The translations under genes were made by a program, and so were the position numbers. 64,000 nt of DNA from Enterobacteriaceae bacterium 89. GTDB lineage: Bacteria; Pseudomonadota; Gammaproteobacteria; Enterobacterales; Enterobacteriaceae. The notes beneath the pieces were generated by a model. That model was not told where the DNA came from and searched no databases. It worked only from the letters and a program-made list of their open reading frames with translations. Where the stretch lies: contig RQJH01000002.1 in the NCBI GenBank assembly GCA_014156375.1, forward strand, positions 278,331-342,330, in the 5' to 3' direction. This document shows, one piece after another, positions 61,714 through 64,000 of the stretch (position 1 is its first letter; each line of letters starts with the position of its first letter).

Positions 61714-64000
61714 ATGAAAAGAATGTTAATCAACGCCACTCAGCAAGAAGAGTTGCGTGTCGCCCTTGTGGATGGACAACGTCTGTACGATCTGGATATC
61801 GAAAGCCCAGGACACGAACAGAAGAAAGCGAACATCTACAAAGGCAAAATTACCCGTATCGAACCTAGCCTTGAAGCCGCATTCGTAGATTACGGTGCTG
61901 AGCGTCACGGTTTCCTCCCTCTTAAAGAAATCGCCCGCGAATACTTCCCAGCCAATTACAACGCGCACGGCCGTCCGAACATCAAAGATGTTCTGCGCGA
62001 AGGTCAGGAAGTGATCGTCCAGATTGATAAAGAAGAACGCGGCAACAAAGGCGCTGCGCTGACCACCTTTATCAGCCTGGCCGGTAGCTATCTGGTTCTG
62101 ATGCCAAATAACCCGCGTGCCGGTGGTATCTCCCGCCGCATCGAAGGCGACGACCGTACCGAACTGAAAGAAGCATTATCCAGCCTGCAGCTGCCAGACG
62201 GCATGGGCCTGATCGTGCGTACTGCCGGTGTGGGTAAATCCGCTGAAGCGCTGCAGTGGGATTTAAGCTTCCGCCTGAAGCACTGGGAAGCCATTCAGAA
62301 AGCCTCTGAAAGCCGCCCTGCCCCATTCCTGATCCACCAGGAAAGCAACGTCATCGTACGTGCCTTCCGTGACTATCTGCGCCAGGACATCGGCGAAATC
62401 CTGATCGATAACCCGAAAGTGCTTGAGCTGGCTCGCCAGCACATCTCCGCGCTGGGTCGTCCTGATTTCAGCAGCAAAATTAAACTGTACACCGGTGAAA
62501 TCCCGCTGTTCAGCCACTATCAGATCGAATCGCAGATTGAGTCCGCCTTCCAGCGTGAAGTGCGCCTGCCGTCAGGCGGTTCTATCGTTATCGACAGCAC
62601 CGAAGCCCTGACCGCTATCGACATCAACTCCGCACGCGCCACCCGCGGCGGTGATATCGAAGAAACTGCGTTCAACACTAACCTTGAAGCGGCAGACGAA
62701 ATTGCCCGTCAGCTGCGTCTGCGTGACCTCGGCGGCCTGATCGTTATCGACTTCATCGACATGACTCCAGTGCGCCACCAGCGTGCGGTGGAAAACCGTC
62801 TGCGTGAAGCCGTTCGCCAGGACCGTGCGCGTATCCAGATTAGCCACATTTCTCGTTTCGGCCTGCTGGAGATGTCACGTCAGCGTCTCAGCCCGTCACT
62901 GGGTGAGTCCAGCCACCACGTGTGTCCGCGCTGTAGCGGTACCGGGACCATTCGTGACAACGAATCCCTGGCGCTGTCTATCCTGCGTCTGATCGAAGAA
63001 GAAGCGCTGAAAGAGAATACTCAGGAAGTTCATGCCATCGTTCCGGTTCAGGTTGCCTCTTACCTGCTGAACGAAAAGCGTGCGGCGATCAGCGCTATCG
63101 AAACCCGTCAGGGCGGTGTGCGCGTTATCGTGGTACCGAACGACCAGATGGAAACCCCACACTACTCCGTGCTGCGCGTGCGCAAAGGCGAAGAGACTCA
63201 GACCCTGAGCTACCTGCTGCCGAAACTGCACGAAGAAGAGATGTCGCTGCCTTCTGATGAAGAGCCAGCGGAGCGCAAACGCCCTGAGCAGCCTGCTCTG
63301 GCCACTTTCGTGATGCCGGATGCGCCGCCAGCACCTGAAGCCGAAGCTGTTAAAGCCCCTGCACAGGAAGCGAAAAAAGCCGCTCCAGCCGCAGCGGCAG
63401 AACCAGGTCTGGTTTCCCGCTTCTTCTCCGCGCTGAAGAAAATGTTCAGCGGTGCTGAAGAAGTTGTGGCTGAGCCGCAGCCGGTTCAGAAAGAAGAGAA
63501 ACCTGAGCGTCAGCAGGATCGTCGCCGTAATCGCCAGTCCAACCGTCGCGATCGCAACGACCGCAACGATCGTCGTGATAACCGCGACAATCGCGGTGAG
63601 CGTAATGACCGCGGTGACCGCGGTGACCGCGATAACCGTGGTGACAACAGCGAAGGTCGCGAAGAGAATCGCCGTAACCGCCGCGAGAAACCGCAGCAGA
63701 ACGCCGAGACTCGTGAAGCACGTCAGCAGAACGTAGCGGAAGAGGCTGATAAGTCTAAATCCCGCGACGAGCAGCAGCCGCGCCGTGAACGTAACCGTCG
63801 TCGCAACAACAACGACGACAAGCGTCAGGCACAGCAGGAAGTTAAAGCGCAGGTTCGTGAAGAACAACCGGCTCAGGAAACCGAGCAGGAAGAACGCGTT
63901 CAGACGCTGCCGCGCCGTAAGCCACGTAATCTGTCGCAGAAAGTCCGTATCGAATCTGCAGCAGAAGCCGTAGTCGAAACCGCCGCAGTTGCCGCTCCGG
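61714..64000 (+). CDS. rne: Ribonuclease E (3' end beyond the window)
   Basis: The essential endoribonuclease and degradosome scaffold. 762 of roughly 1,060 codons are present. The S1 domain covers about residues 36-125. The catalytic aspartates are D303 in TAIDINSA and D346 in VIDFIDM, and the zinc link is C404/C407 in CPRCSGTG. A Pro/Ala-rich stretch (about 525-565) is followed by a membrane-anchoring amphipathic helix ([15 protein letters not shown]). The Arg-rich RNA-binding region follows at about 600-690. The N-terminal half is almost identical to E. coli. Confidence 0.98.
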   Translation, partial: MKRMLINATQQEELRVALVDGQRLYDLDIESPGHEQKKANIYKGKITRIEPSLEAAFVDYGAERHGFLPLKEIAREYFPANYNAHGRPNIKDVLREGQEVIVQIDKEERGNKGAALTTFISLAGSYLVLMPNNPRAGGISRRIEGDDRTELKEALSSLQLPDGMGLIVRTAGVGKSAEALQWDLSFRLKHWEAIQKASESRPAPFLIHQESNVIVRAFRDYLRQDIGEILIDNPKVLELARQHISALGRPDFSSKIKLYTGEIPLFSHYQIESQIESAFQREVRLPSGGSIVIDSTEALTAIDINSARATRGGDIEETAFNTNLEAADEIARQLRLRDLGGLIVIDFIDMTPVRHQRAVENRLREAVRQDRARIQISHISRFGLLEMSRQRLSPSLGESSHHVCPRCSGTGTIRDNESLALSILRLIEEEALKENTQEVHAIVPVQVASYLLNEKRAAISAIETRQGGVRVIVVPNDQMETPHYSVLRVRKGEETQTLSYLLPKLHEEEMSLPSDEEPAERKRPEQPALATFVMPDAPPAPEAEAVKAPAQEAKKAAPAAAAEPGLVSRFFSALKKMFSGAEEVVAEPQPVQKEEKPERQQDRRRNRQSNRRDRNDRNDRRDNRDNRGERNDRGDRGDRDNRGDNSEGREENRRNRREKPQQNAETREARQQNVAEEADKSKSRDEQQPRRERNRRRNNNDDKRQAQQEVKAQVREEQPAQETEQEERVQTLPRRKPRNLSQKVRIESAAEAVVETAAVAAP
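63541..63645 (+). repeat. Short in-frame repeats in the Arg-rich domain of rne
   Basis: Nine-base units (GACCGCGGT, GACCGCGGT, GACCGCGAT, AACCGTGGT from 63607) and earlier CGCAACGA/CGATCG repeats encode runs of Arg-Asn-Asp and Arg-Gly-Asp at residues about 610-645. E. coli has a shorter, non-repetitive stretch here. Confidence 0.8.

Noticed and set aside
63446-63721. Antisense frames opposite rne
   Set aside because: They mirror the Arg-rich repeats and have no start signals; the plus frame is RNase E.

Overview
This window is a chromosomal segment of an enteric bacterium (Enterobacteriaceae). The proteins match Escherichia coli families closely along nearly their full length, and gene order follows the E. 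coli icd-to-rne block: icd / rluE-nudJ-mnmA-hflD-purB / phoPQ / roxA / pepT / potABCD / cobB-nagK-lolEDC / mfd / ldtC / bhsA-comR / ycfJ / ndh / ycfP-nagZ-thiK-lpoB-ycfL-hinT / fhuE / ptsG / ycfH-holB-tmk-mltG-pabC-fabF-acpP-fabG-fabD-fabH-plsX-rpmF-yceD / yceF / rluC / rne. The REP-like repeats (TGCCCGGTGGCGC...GGACCTACAA type) suggest Enterobacter, Lelliottia or a relative rather than E. coli. The genus is inference only.

Layout. 1-4242: a secreted alkylsulfatase cut by the window edge, icd, an unrecognised HTH-like gene and an unlisted 44-residue membrane-protein gene. 4243-14134: rluE to purB (with the PurR operator inside purB), a secreted inorganic pyrophosphatase set between purB and phoP, phoPQ with a textbook PhoP box, roxA and pepT. 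14407-19488: the spermidine/putrescine operon, split by a DUF1120 fimbrial-type gene inserted in the last codons of potB. 19596-28310: cobB, nagK and lolEDC (minus), and mfd (plus). 28456-29421: ldtC. 29460-36774: an accessory sugar-acid locus with a LevR-type sigma54 activator, a mannose-family PTS (IIA, IIB, IIC, IID), a DgaE-type PLP ammonia-lyase and a DgaF-type aldolase, behind a consensus -24/-12 promoter. 36968-48305: bhsA/comR, ycfJ, ndh, the hinT-to-ycfP operon, fhuE and ptsG. 48605-59261: a long minus-strand operon for fatty-acid initiation plus replication and cell-wall genes. 59403-64000: yceF, rluC and rne, with the rne 5' UTR; rne runs off the right edge.

How it works together. 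Most of the window is conserved core: TCA cycle, purines, tRNA/rRNA modification, lipoprotein sorting, transcription-coupled repair, fatty-acid synthesis and RNA decay. Accessory DNA sits at five junctions: both flanks of icd, purB/phoP, potB/potC and ldtC/bhsA. The potB/potC case is the best documented from sequence alone, because the displaced last codons of potB are still readable in front of potC.

No tRNA, rRNA, insertion sequence, prophage or CRISPR array was seen. Several start sites were moved from the longest possible reading to the one supported by a Shine-Dalgarno sequence or by the usual family length (mnmA, roxA, potB, nagK, lolC, ldtC, the IIB gene, comR, ycfJ, nagZ, lpoB, ycfL, hinT, fabG, yceF).
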